In this document: piece by piece, positions 43,280 through 51,441 of the stretch
Numbering within the stretch: the first letter of the stretch is position 1
How the letters are laid out: every line of letters starts with the position of its first letter
Assembly: GCF_001426085.1 (NCBI RefSeq)
Contig: NZ_LMRR01000002.1
Coordinates: 307,879-371,878 of the forward strand
DNA length: 64,000 nucleotides
DNA from: Rhodococcus sp. Leaf278
Lineage (GTDB): Bacteria > Actinomycetota > Actinomycetes > Mycobacteriales > Mycobacteriaceae
Direction: 5' to 3'
Notes under the pieces: model-generated
What the model was told of the DNA's origin: nothing
Database searches by the model: none
What the model saw: the letters and a program-made list of their open reading frames with translations, nothing else
Translations under genes and position numbers: made by a program

Positions 43280-44718
43280 TCCGCGTCCTTTCCAACCGAT
43301 CGAAGCGCCGAATGATGTCGACCCCACAGGAAGTAGAACGCGAGAACCACGGCGAGCCAGAGCCCGAACCAGAACCAGGTGGTCCACCGCAGACCCGAGA
43401 GGATGTACACGCATGCAGCAACCGACAACACCGGCGTCACCGGGTAGCCCGGCACCTTGAACGGGCGCTCCAGCTCCGGCATCGTCCGACGAAGCACGAC
43501 AACCCCGATCGCCACGACGATGAACGCGACGAGCGTTCCTATCGAGACCAGATCGGCCAGCTTGTCCAGCGGAATGAACGCAGCGAGTATCGAGATGATC
43601 ACTGCGACCACGATCGTGTTGTTGACCGGGGTGTGCGTGCGCGGACTGACTTTGGCAAACGCCTTCGGCAACATGCCGTCTCGGCCCATGGCAAACAGAA
43701 TGCGTGTCTGCCCGTACATCGTCACCAGGGTCACCGAGAAGATCGAGATGACTGCGCCGGCCGCCAGAATCGTTGCCGGCCAGGCCTGCCCGGTGACGTT
43801 GCGGAGAATCTCGGCCAAGCCCGCTTCCTCCTGACCGGCGAAGGCGGTCCACGGCTGAGTCCCCAGAGCCGACACCGCGACCACGAGGTAGAAGACGATG
43901 ACGACGATGAGCGCCGCAATGATGGCCCGCGGCATGGTCTTCTGCGGATTCTTCACCTCGTCGCCCGCGGTGGACACCGCGTCGAGTCCGATGAACGAGA
44001 AGAAGATGGTGCCTGCGGCTGCCGTGACACCGGCAGTACCCAAGGGCATGAAATCGGAGAAGTTCCCCGAATCGAAGGCGGAGAATCCGACGACCGCGAA
44101 CAGTGCGAGCACACCGAGTTTGATGACGACCATGACCGCATTGACTGCAGCGGATTCACTGGCACCGCGAATGAGGAGCACTGCGCACAACACGATCAGC
44201 ACCACAGCAGGCAGGTTCATCACTCCCGGATCGGCGTCACCCGGTGCAGCGGACAACGCATGCGGGATGGTGAAACCGAAGAGATTGTTGAGCAGTTCGT
44301 TGAGATACCCGCTCCACCCCACCGCTACGGCGGCACTCGACACCCCGTACTCGAGCAGCAGACAGGCAGCGACCCCCATCGCGACCACCTCGCCCATCGT
44401 CACGTACGCGTACGAGTAGGTAGAGCCGGAAACCGGCACTGCCGACGCCATTTCGGCGTAACAGATAGCGGCGAGACCGGCCGCGATACCGGCCGCCAGG
44501 AACGAGAGCACCACCGCCGGACCGGCTTCCGGGACGGCGAGCGAGAGCACGAAGAAAATACCGGTGCCGATGGTGGCCCCGACTCCGAACATCGTCAGTT
44601 GGAACGTGCCGATGGTGCGTTCGAGCCCCCCGCTGCCCTGCTGATCGGGGTCCACGATCGGCTTCTTGCGGAGCAACTGTGATCGCAGCCCCGATGCGGG
44701 TCTCTTCGACGAAGTCAT
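43276..44718 (-). CDS. APC-family amino acid permease, CAT type
   Basis: Transporter of 480 residues with 12 or more hydrophobic segments. The APC signature MFGVGATIGTGIFFVLS and CYAEMASAVPVSGSTYSYAY identify it, and the general pattern is that of cationic amino acid transporters. The ATG at 44718 has GGGAGAG 8 bases upstream, better than the ATG at 44733. It is divergent from a PucR-type regulator and coupled to the Usp gene. In this context arginine, lysine or a related amine is the likely substrate. Confidence 0.88.
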   Translation of the reverse strand: MTSSKRPASGLRSQLLRKKPIVDPDQQGSGGLERTIGTFQLTMFGVGATIGTGIFFVLSLAVPEAGPAVVLSFLAAGIAAGLAAICYAEMASAVPVSGSTYSYAYVTMGEVVAMGVAACLLLEYGVSSAAVAVGWSGYLNELLNNLFGFTIPHALSAAPGDADPGVMNLPAVVLIVLCAVLLIRGASESAAVNAVMVVIKLGVLALFAVVGFSAFDSGNFSDFMPLGTAGVTAAAGTIFFSFIGLDAVSTAGDEVKNPQKTMPRAIIAALIVVIVFYLVVAVSALGTQPWTAFAGQEEAGLAEILRNVTGQAWPATILAAGAVISIFSVTLVTMYGQTRILFAMGRDGMLPKAFAKVSPRTHTPVNNTIVVAVIISILAAFIPLDKLADLVSIGTLVAFIVVAIGVVVLRRTMPELERPFKVPGYPVTPVLSVAACVYILSGLRWTTWFWFGLWLAVVLAFYFLWGRHHSALRSVGKDAE

Positions 44719-44893
44719 GGTCGGCTCTCCCACCGTGGAGGCGAACGTGCGGATCGGCTGATTGTGCTCCCGGATGGTGCCTGTCGCATATCGAACACGC
44801 CGCGAAAGGCTCGATTCACGCAGCGACTCGTTTCGGGACTGCCACCGCGATGCCTACGATTGAGCTTCGATCGGATGGAGGACGGGCGAACAC

Positions 44894-46108
44894 ATGGCCA
44901 CACAGGATGGCGGGGCACGGCTCGATACGGTCGCAGGGCTGGCCGCGTCGGACGCCGGCGGCCTCGACGTCGTGTTCCTCGGCAACTTTCTCGACGTCCT
45001 CACCGATGCGGTGAACGCGGGTGTTCCGCTCAGACGACAGCAGCTCAGAGCGTTCCGGGCACAGGGTGATGCTGCTGCGCGTGCCGGAGTCGCATTGCGC
45101 GCACTGCTCGACCTGTATCTGTCCTCGGCATGGCGGTTGTGGCGAGAACTGCCCGCAGTGACGGCAGCCGCCGACAATCCCGCCGGCGTCGTGACGGCAG
45201 GCGAGGTGATGCTGCGGGCCGTCGACGACGCAGTGGCCGAACTCGCCGAGGGCTTTCAACTCGCCCGTCGCACGCTCGTTCGTGCCGAGGTACTCGCCCG
45301 CCGCGAGTTCGTCGACGATCTGCTGTCCGGAACATCCGACGTCGCCGGGGTACTCGGACGCGCCCAGACGTTCGGACTGGATCTGTCGAGTCCGCACGCG
45401 GTAGCGGTGGTCACGTCGAGCAAGCCGTTCACCGACGCGAGTTCGGCGATCGGGCTCGTCGAGCGCAGCGTGCAGGGCAGCAAGGGTGACGCCGAGTTGC
45501 TCGTCGCAACCAAACAGGGCCGGTTGATTCTGGTATTCCCGGCACCTGACCGCGAGGCCGTCGAGTACGTGCTCACCAGAGCGGGACGTGTGCTCGGTAC
45601 GTCTGCACGGACCCCGACCGACTCCGTCGACCTCCGTCGCGACGGCGAGTACGGAAGGACGCAGATCGGAGTCGGTCGCCCACGCGGAGGAGCAGCGGGC
45701 GTCGCCGCGTCGTACCGGGAGGCGCTCGACGCTCTCGAACTCGCCGCCGCGCTCGGGCTCGATACGCCGGTGGTCGACGCCCGAGATCTACTCGTCTACC
45801 GAGTTCTCATCAGTGACCGAGCCGCCATCGCCGATCTGGTCGACACGTTGCTGACGCCGCTTCTGGTCGCCCGCGGTGGTGCGGGTCCGTTGCTGGAAAC
45901 GTTGCAGGTGTACTTCGACACCGGCGCGAACTCCGCATCCACCGCGCGGCGCATGCACTTGTCGGTGAGAGCGGTCACGTACAGATTGTCACGAATACAT
46001 GATTTGACCGGCCAGGATGTGGGCAACCCCGTCGAGGCATTTGCGCTGCATACAGCCGTGCTCGGTGCCAGGTTGCTCGATTGGCCCGGCGGTCGCGTGC
46101 CGTCATGA
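44894..46108 (+). CDS. PucR/CdaR-type regulator
   Basis: Regulator of 404 residues with a C-terminal PucR helix-turn-helix (ARRMHLSVRAVTYRLSRIHDLTG), a degenerate GGDEF-like middle (LVATKQGRLILVFPAP) and a helical N-terminus in place of the classical PucR ligand domain. It is divergent from the permease gene, so it probably controls uptake of the substrate of the catabolic island. The ATG at 44894 has a weak GGAGGA site about 16 bases upstream. Confidence 0.82.
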   Translation: MATQDGGARLDTVAGLAASDAGGLDVVFLGNFLDVLTDAVNAGVPLRRQQLRAFRAQGDAAARAGVALRALLDLYLSSAWRLWRELPAVTAAADNPAGVVTAGEVMLRAVDDAVAELAEGFQLARRTLVRAEVLARREFVDDLLSGTSDVAGVLGRAQTFGLDLSSPHAVAVVTSSKPFTDASSAIGLVERSVQGSKGDAELLVATKQGRLILVFPAPDREAVEYVLTRAGRVLGTSARTPTDSVDLRRDGEYGRTQIGVGRPRGGAAGVAASYREALDALELAAALGLDTPVVDARDLLVYRVLISDRAAIADLVDTLLTPLLVARGGAGPLLETLQVYFDTGANSASTARRMHLSVRAVTYRLSRIHDLTGQDVGNPVEAFALHTAVLGARLLDWPGGRVPS

Positions 46109-46333
46109 CGGGTTGAGTCGAACAAATTGCCGGGTTCCGGCAATCAAACCCGACGAAACATGTCCGCAAAACAACCCTGCCTGCTTGAAACTGAACAGTC
46201 ACACTGGAGTAGTCGCGGTCGCACCCACCAAGCGTGGGGCCCTGCGGAAGGACCCACGATTCCCGTCGAGCAGAACGCTCGGCCGGAACGCCACCGGATC
46301 AGCAGAACGAGAACGTGAAGGAGCATGTGACAG
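46109..46333 (+). promoter_or_regulatory. Leader region upstream of the small ORF and terC
   Basis: About 225 bases without a recognisable protein. Imperfect stems can be drawn (GCCGGG/CCGGC near 46132; GTGGG/CCCAC near 46240; GAGCAGAACGCTC at 46268-46280). A GGAGTAGTCGCG stretch near 46205 recalls the GGGGAGUAGC box of the manganese-sensing yybP-ykoY riboswitch that often precedes TerC-type exporters. The second conserved box is not clear, so this is only a suggestion. Confidence 0.25.
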
Positions 46334-46489
46334 ATGTCGTCATTGGTACAGAAGTTGACCTCATTCGCTCGCAGCCCACAGGGCAAGAAGATGGTCGATC
46401 AGGCACGTAGATACGCAACCAAGCCGGAGAATCAGGCGAAGTTGAAGCAGCTCGGCAGCAAGTTCACCGGTAAGGGTGGTCGTTCATGA
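46334..46489 (+). CDS. Small basic protein coupled to terC
   Basis: A 51-residue, Lys/Arg/Gln-rich frame starting MSSLVQKLTSFARSPQGKK and ending GSKFTGKGGRS. Its TGA overlaps the ATG of terC (ATGA), and GAAGGAG lies about 10 bases upstream. The spacing, codon use and coupling argue for a real gene. No family is known to me; amphipathic helices are likely. It may regulate or assist the exporter. Confidence 0.7.
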   Translation: MSSLVQKLTSFARSPQGKKMVDQARRYATKPENQAKLKQLGSKFTGKGGRS

Positions 46490-47556
46490 ACGTCGTTCCA
46501 TGGTGGGCGTGGGCGGCTTTCGGTGCCGTCGTCCTCATCCTGCTGGCAATCGACCTGCTGGCGCACCGCGGTGCCCACATCATCGGCTTCAAGGAGGCCG
46601 CATGGTGGAGTGCCCTGTGGGTCGGCGTGGCCATCATCTTCGGCATCGTCGTGTTCTTCACGCTCGGCACGACGGCCGGCGTCGAATACACCACGGCATG
46701 GTTGTTGGAGAAGAGTCTGTCCGTCGACAACCTCTTCGTTTTCGCGCTGATCTTCGGTTACTTCAAGGTTCCCCGTGAGTATCAGCACCGCGTGTTGTTC
46801 TTCGGTGTCATCGGTGCCCTGGTCTTCCGTGGCATCTTCCTGGCCGCCGGTGTGGCCATCGTCAGCAAGTTCGCTGCCGTTCTGTTCGTATTCGCAGCCA
46901 TCCTGCTGTACAGCGCATGGAAGCTGATGAAGGACGAGGACGACTCGTACGACCCCGGTACCTCCATCGCAGTCCGCTTGCTCAAGAAGATCGTCCCCGT
47001 TCAGGACGAGTACGCCGGTACCAAGTTCTTCGTCAAGGAAGCGGGTAAGCGGGTGGCCACGCCGCTGCTCGCCGTCGTAGTGGCGATCGAGGCCGCCGAC
47101 CTGGTGTTCGCAGTCGACAGCGTTCCTGCTGTTCTGGCCGTGACCGACGACCCGTTCATCGTGTACTCCTCGAACGCGTTCGCCATCCTCGGACTGCGTG
47201 CCCTGTACTTCTTGCTCGCAGGGTTGCTCGAGAAATTCCACTACCTGTCCAAGGGTTTGGCGATCATCCTGGCCTTCATCGGCGTCAAACTGATGCTGCA
47301 GGCCGGACACAAGGTGATCAGCACGTCGATCCCCGAGATTCCCTCCCTGGTCAGCCTGGTGGTCATCATCGTGGTCCTGACAGGCTCGATCATCCTGAGC
47401 CTGAAGAATCCCCCGCCCGAAGACGACAGCGCAGACGCCGTCGACAAGGTCGCGGCCGACAGTCCGATCGTCGATCCGACGGATGGAACATCCGCCGCCG
47501 GCAGCTCTACGACGACAACGTCGGGTACGGATTCACCGAGACTCGACAAGTCCTAG
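46486..47556 (+). CDS. terC: TerC/Alx-family membrane protein
   Basis: Integral membrane protein of 356 residues with about nine hydrophobic segments. TerC signatures are EKSLSVDNLFVFALIFGYFKVP and AIEAADLVFAVDSVPAVLAV, with acidic residues in the membrane as expected for metal handling. The family exports manganese or other divalent ions (Alx, MeeF/MeeY) or gives tellurite resistance. A Ser/Thr/Asp-rich cytoplasmic tail ends the protein. It is coupled to the small ORF upstream and followed by an intrinsic terminator. Confidence 0.9.
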   Translation: MNVVPWWAWAAFGAVVLILLAIDLLAHRGAHIIGFKEAAWWSALWVGVAIIFGIVVFFTLGTTAGVEYTTAWLLEKSLSVDNLFVFALIFGYFKVPREYQHRVLFFGVIGALVFRGIFLAAGVAIVSKFAAVLFVFAAILLYSAWKLMKDEDDSYDPGTSIAVRLLKKIVPVQDEYAGTKFFVKEAGKRVATPLLAVVVAIEAADLVFAVDSVPAVLAVTDDPFIVYSSNAFAILGLRALYFLLAGLLEKFHYLSKGLAIILAFIGVKLMLQAGHKVISTSIPEIPSLVSLVVIIVVLTGSIILSLKNPPPEDDSADAVDKVAADSPIVDPTDGTSAAGSSTTTTSGTDSPRLDKS

Positions 47557-47567
47557 CACCGCACCGC

Positions 47568-47603
47568 ACATGCCCCGCCGATCAGTTCGGCGGGGCATGT
47601 TTG
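47568..47603 (+). terminator. Intrinsic terminator after terC
   Basis: ACATGCCCCGCCG and CGGCGGGGCATGT form a 13-bp stem with a 7-base loop, followed by TTTGTG. It is 11 bases past the terC stop codon. Confidence 0.85.
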
Positions 47604-47633
47604 TGTTCCGGGGCGTTGGGGCAAACACTGATC

Positions 47634-48182
47634 ATGGCTGAAAAGAACTCGTACACCGTTCCCGGACTCACCTCGGAAAAGGGCGCGCGCGTCGCCGAAA
47701 TCTTGCAAGATCGACTGAACGCGTACAACGACCTACATCTGACGCTCAAGCACATCCACTGGAATGTCGTCGGACCCAACTTCATCTCGGTGCACGAGAT
47801 GCTCGACCCGCAGGTCGAGGCGGTTCGCGGTTTCGCCGACGACGTTGCGGAGCGCATCGCAACCCTCGGCGCATCGGCCAAGGGCACGCCCGGCACCATC
47901 GTCTCCGAACGTAGCTGGGACGACTACTCGATCGGACGCGCGACGGCCATCGAGCACCTCGGCGCTCTCGATCTCGTCTACACCGGCGTCATCGAGACCA
48001 CGCGCAAGAACATCGAAGAGGTCGGCGACATCGACCCCATCACCGAAGACATGCTCATCGGCCAGAGCGCCCAGCTCGAACTGTTCCACTGGTTCGTCCG
48101 CGCGCACCTGGAGAACTCCGGCGGGCAGCTGTCCACCGCGAGCGCAACCACCGAGGTCGACGCAGCAATTCAAGCAGGCTAG
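47634..48182 (+). CDS. dps: Dps-family DNA-protecting ferritin
   Basis: Dps/bacterioferritin-like protein of 182 residues. The ferroxidase ligands are spread over KHIHWNVVGPNFISVHEMLD and the following HxxxD/E helix. Dps forms a dodecamer that oxidises iron with hydrogen peroxide and can bind DNA. The Lys residues near the N-terminus (MAEKNSYTVPG) are few. The ATG at 47634 lies in the short gap after the terC terminator. Expression in stationary phase or oxidative stress is expected for the family. Confidence 0.92.
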   Translation: MAEKNSYTVPGLTSEKGARVAEILQDRLNAYNDLHLTLKHIHWNVVGPNFISVHEMLDPQVEAVRGFADDVAERIATLGASAKGTPGTIVSERSWDDYSIGRATAIEHLGALDLVYTGVIETTRKNIEEVGDIDPITEDMLIGQSAQLELFHWFVRAHLENSGGQLSTASATTEVDAAIQAG

Positions 48183-48194
48183 ACCCTCTCCACC

Positions 48195-48235
48195 ACAACA
48201 CCGCCCCCGCCGATACCGGCGGGGGCGGTGTTGTT
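48195..48235 (+). terminator. Intrinsic terminator after dps
   Basis: ACAACACCGCCCCCGCCG pairs with CGGCGGGGGCGGTGTTGT across a 4-base loop, followed by TTCG. It separates dps from the convergent gene ending at 48249. Confidence 0.88.
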
Positions 48236-48248
48236 CGTCCGGACGTCG

Positions 48249-48710
48249 TCAGTCGGTCGGTCTTGCCTCGTGCCCGCGGCGGCCGTGCGTACGACGCTGC
48301 TCCTTCATTTCTGCCTCGAAGACGTGACGGCGACCGTCGAGCAGTTCGTCTCGCACCGCCCGTTCATGTTCGCGTAAAGGACTCCAGTAGCCGTCGTCGA
48401 ATTCCTCGACGAGCTGGAACGTCCAGCGGCCCGGCGCGATGTTCCTGCCGATCATGTCGTCGCCGATTCTCTCCGCGAGCGCATCGTGGTCTGCGTCGGC
48501 GAGTTCCTCGACCGCTTCTCCGAGAAGGAGATCGGAATGCCCCATCAATTGGTGGAACGAATAGAGGTGCCCGCGGGCCCGCTCGACGCATTCGAGCGCC
48601 TCGGACAACTTGCCTACTGCGGCCACAGTTGCGTCGTTCACACCGCTCGGACGCCGATGCTCCGGAGACGGCGTTTCGTGGGCGGGGAGGGCGTCGCTGT
48701 CTGAGTTCAT
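48249..48710 (-). CDS. Conserved actinobacterial protein of unknown function
   Basis: A 153-residue soluble protein with a conserved-looking core KLSEALECVERARGHLYSFH, QLMGHSDLLLGEAVEELADA and PGRWTFQLVEEFDDGYW. The core is probably all-alpha. It resembles uncharacterised proteins of mycobacteria and rhodococci, but I know of no assigned role. The N-terminal 25 residues and the Arg-rich C-terminus are poorly conserved-looking. It is divergent from csbD, which may point to a stress role. Confidence 0.75.
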   Translation of the reverse strand: MNSDSDALPAHETPSPEHRRPSGVNDATVAAVGKLSEALECVERARGHLYSFHQLMGHSDLLLGEAVEELADADHDALAERIGDDMIGRNIAPGRWTFQLVEEFDDGYWSPLREHERAVRDELLDGRRHVFEAEMKEQRRTHGRRGHEARPTD

Positions 48711-48827
48711 GGTCGACGGTTACCCGGATCGCATCCGTACAACCGCACCCAGAACGGGGATTACCGCGTCCGATCGTGGGTATAGCTCTTCGAGAACGAG
48801 TAGGACAATCTATTTCGAGGAGTTCAC

Positions 48828-49025
48828 ATGGCTGATTTCATCGACAAGGCAAAGCACAAGGCCGAAGAGCTGGTGGGCGAAGCCAAGGAGAAGATCGGTC
48901 AGAAGACCGACAACGACGATCTTGCCGCCGAAGGCGCAAAGGATCAGGCCTCGGGCAAGACCAAGCAGGTCGGCGACGATGTCTCCGACGCTGCAGGCAA
49001 CATCAAGGACAAGTTCAAGAACTGA
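48828..49025 (+). CDS. CsbD-family stress protein
   Basis: A 65-residue highly charged protein with the CsbD pattern FIDKAKHKAEELVGEAKEKIG and later KDQASGKTKQVGDDVSDAAGN. The family is induced in general stress (sigma-B regulon in Bacillus) and is largely disordered; its molecular role is unknown. The ATG has a strong GAGGAG site. An intrinsic terminator follows. Confidence 0.92.
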   Translation: MADFIDKAKHKAEELVGEAKEKIGQKTDNDDLAAEGAKDQASGKTKQVGDDVSDAAGNIKDKFKN

Positions 49026-49044
49026 TCCTTACGATCGCACTCGA

Positions 49045-49079
49045 CCCCGCACCTCGAACTGTTCGAGGTGCGGGGTTTT
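49045..49079 (+). terminator. Intrinsic terminator after csbD
   Basis: CCCCGCACCTCGAAC pairs fully with GTTCGAGGTGCGGGG around one central base, followed by TTTT. It lies 20 bases past the csbD stop codon. Confidence 0.9.
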
Positions 49080-49102
49080 GTCGTCGGTGCACGATGTCCG
49101 CG

Positions 49103-49831
49103 TCACATCGGCGGATTCGGGAGCGGCATCGGACGGCCGAACAGCCAGCCCTGCCCCAGGGTCGCGCCCAATGCCCTGGCACGTCGAAGATGCCGACGAG
49201 TCTCGATTCCTTCCGCCAGCAAAGTAGCGTCGCTCGTGGCCAAGTAATTTTGCACCTGCCGCATCGCGGTACGTGATCGGTACGGCGACCGGACGATCGA
49301 CGCGTCGAGTTTGACGATGTCCGGCCTCACCGACGCGAGCAGACCGAGCGTCGCCGGGGTGGCACCGACGTCGTCCATCGCCACCGACATTCCGCGAGCG
49401 CGAGCACCCCGAACCAGCGCCATCAGCATCGGTACGTTTCGATCGAGATCTCGCTCGGTGATTTCGAGAACCACATCGAGGTCGTTGCCGATTGCATCGA
49501 GGTGGGTGTCGACGTCACGTTCGTCGACGAAGCAGCCCGGCTCGATGTTCAAGAAGAATCGCACTCTGCGCGAGTACGCGCGCTCGCGAGCCGCCCGCAG
49601 CGCAGCCGCCCGGCATGCGACGTCGACACGGCCCACCATGCCGCGCTCGCGGGCCAGTGCGAACACGGCCTCGGGTACAGCCAGGCTGGGCGAGGGCCAC
49701 CTGGCTAGCGCCTCGTAGCCGACGACCGCCCCGGTCGACAGCTCGACGACGGGTTGGAACATCGCGGCCACCGACTCGACCGAGTCGAGGGCCGCCGATG
49801 CTGCTAGTACCGCGCCGTCCGACACGGTCAC
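49103..49831 (-). CDS. EAL-domain c-di-GMP phosphodiesterase
   Basis: Stand-alone EAL domain of 242 residues. Catalytic motifs look intact: YEALARWP (the EAL Glu), NIEPG (N-x-x-P), EITERD, AMDDVGA (paired Asp), VKLD, LAEGIET and GQGWLFGRP. It would cleave cyclic di-GMP to pGpG. Its ATG overlaps the stop of the PucR-type regulator gene (ATGA), so both are made together. No GGDEF partner is present in the window. Confidence 0.88.
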   Translation of the reverse strand: MTVSDGAVLAASAALDSVESVAAMFQPVVELSTGAVVGYEALARWPSPSLAVPEAVFALARERGMVGRVDVACRAAALRAARERAYSRRVRFFLNIEPGCFVDERDVDTHLDAIGNDLDVVLEITERDLDRNVPMLMALVRGARARGMSVAMDDVGATPATLGLLASVRPDIVKLDASIVRSPYRSRTAMRQVQNYLATSDATLLAEGIETRRHLRRARALGATLGQGWLFGRPMPLPNPPM

Positions 49832-51084
49832 GATATTCGCTCGTCGACCGGAGCGCGCCGGGCCTCGAGGCGGTCGGCAATCAGTGCCGCGTGCAGTCGA
49901 CGCAGTCCCGACGGCTTCATCGGATCCAGTCCGGTGAGCTGCTCGACGCGCTTGAGTCGGTAGTCGACCGTGTTGGGGTGCACCGTCAGCCAGGTAGCCG
50001 TCTTCTTTCGGTTGGAGTCCGATTCGACGAAGGCCTGCAGCGTCGGCAACAGATCGACCGAATCACGCAGTGGATCGATCAACGTCACGAGATGCTTGCG
50101 TCCCAGACCTGGCCTGCTCACCTGATACTCGAACACGAGATCCGCGATCCGATACGTTCCCGGCGAGTATCGCAGCCGACGAACGAGACTCAGCAGCTCG
50201 TACAGATGCGGCGCAGTAGCAGCGATGTCGTCGATCGCTGCCGATGCAGTGGTTGCGGTCACGGCTATCTGCCCGCCGTCTGCGAAACGCCCGACCAGTT
50301 CGTCGACGTCGACGCCGGGTATGTCGGGCAACAGAATGGTGCCGCCGGTAGCGCTGACGGATGCGATCGGCGCACAATCCGCGTCCAGCGTGGCCAGGGC
50401 AGCGTGGATTCTTCGCAGCTTTCGGGCCGCCATCATGCCGGCGTCGCCCCTGCGGGCACCTTCGTCGGCGTGGTTCGGAAAGTGCAGGGCCACCACGTGA
50501 TAATCCTCGGCGAGCAGTGCGCCCATTCGGTCCGCGATCTTGCGAGCCGTGCCGTCGCCGGTCAGCAGTGCGTCGAGCAGTTCCGCGTCGTGCCGGGGAC
50601 CGTTCTGCGTCAGCGTGCGAAATTCTGTGAGGTACGCATCGGAGACGGATTCGGTGACGGCGTCGAGTAGCTCCATGATCAACACGGTGCCGTCGACCAT
50701 CGGAGCATCGGCATTGTCGTCGGCCACGCGTGGGGCAGTGCGCAGTCCCAGTGCGCAGCCCTCGTTTATCGCGTGCTGAATCCGACCGAGCGGGACACCG
50801 TCGCGGGCCCACCTGGTTGCGGCGTCACGAAAGATGTCCATGGCACCAGCTATAGGCAGTCGGCCGGATTCCAGGACCCCCGTTGCCAGTTCGCAACAGG
50901 TGGTCGTCATGTCGTCGAGCTCACCGCGAGCACAGTCCCGGGGCGGTGGAGTGTCTTCCGGTTCCCCGATGTCCTGATCCAACATCCGGGCTACCGTCTC
51001 CCGCGGCGTCCGCAGGCGATCGGATGCACGTCGCCCGCCCACGTATTCCTCCTGTGACACGTGCACGCTCTCTGTCGTGGTCAC
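49828..51084 (-). CDS. PucR-type regulator coupled to an EAL protein
   Basis: Regulator of about 418 residues. The C-terminal helix-turn-helix is ATWLTVHPNTVDYRLKRVEQLTGLDP, the middle is a degenerate GGDEF-like domain (GGTILLPDIPGVDVDELVGRF), and the N-terminus is helical. I chose the GTG at 51084 because GGAG precedes it; a frame to 51150 is possible. Overlap with the phosphodiesterase gene suggests the pair works together, for example with the regulator setting enzyme amount. The ligand is unknown. Confidence 0.8.
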   Translation of the reverse strand: MTTTESVHVSQEEYVGGRRASDRLRTPRETVARMLDQDIGEPEDTPPPRDCARGELDDMTTTCCELATGVLESGRLPIAGAMDIFRDAATRWARDGVPLGRIQHAINEGCALGLRTAPRVADDNADAPMVDGTVLIMELLDAVTESVSDAYLTEFRTLTQNGPRHDAELLDALLTGDGTARKIADRMGALLAEDYHVVALHFPNHADEGARRGDAGMMAARKLRRIHAALATLDADCAPIASVSATGGTILLPDIPGVDVDELVGRFADGGQIAVTATTASAAIDDIAATAPHLYELLSLVRRLRYSPGTYRIADLVFEYQVSRPGLGRKHLVTLIDPLRDSVDLLPTLQAFVESDSNRKKTATWLTVHPNTVDYRLKRVEQLTGLDPMKPSGLRRLHAALIADRLEARRAPVDERIS

Positions 51085-51441
51085 CCGACTCCACCCCTCG
51101 CACTCGAAACCTGTAACAGGTTTGTCTGTCGTATCGGCTCGGCACCCCACTGCTGCGGCATCGACCTCGTGCGTCGCTCTCTACTGAGCCCGCGCAGGTA
51201 TACCGAGCGGCGAAGCGAACACACGAACCGTAGAACAAAAATCAAACCTACGGATTGTTTTGGTCAATATATCCGGCAACCCATCTTGAATAGAGGTGGC
51301 CCAACTCACTTGTGACGCCATCTCACAAATGACGCAGTGGTTACGGGCAGATTCCAAACGCCATGCCGGAGGCCGTATTCGACCGAAATCCGCGCCTACT
51401 GTTCCGGCTTGTCCATCAACCCTCGTCGAAAGTCAGGCTCC
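51085..51441. promoter_or_regulatory. Divergent region between the PucR-EAL operon and the lipase
   Basis: About 357 bases with no convincing gene. An AT-rich patch (51231-51295) may hold promoters. TTGTGA (51310-51315) and TCACAA (51323-51328) form a dyad like Crp/GlxR sites, but the 7-base gap is one base longer than the normal spacing. The repeated TGACGC beside each half adds weak support for a regulator site. Confidence 0.35.

Noticed and set aside
43312..44682. A 456-codon plus-strand frame opposite the permease
   Set aside because: Its composition (Arg/His/Asp/Glu-rich) is that of an antisense to membrane segments; the opposite strand encodes a clear APC permease.
51310..51328. Crp/GlxR binding site upstream of the lipase
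   Set aside because: The TTGTGA/TCACAA dyad has a 7-base gap instead of the expected spacing, so it is noted only as a weak motif.
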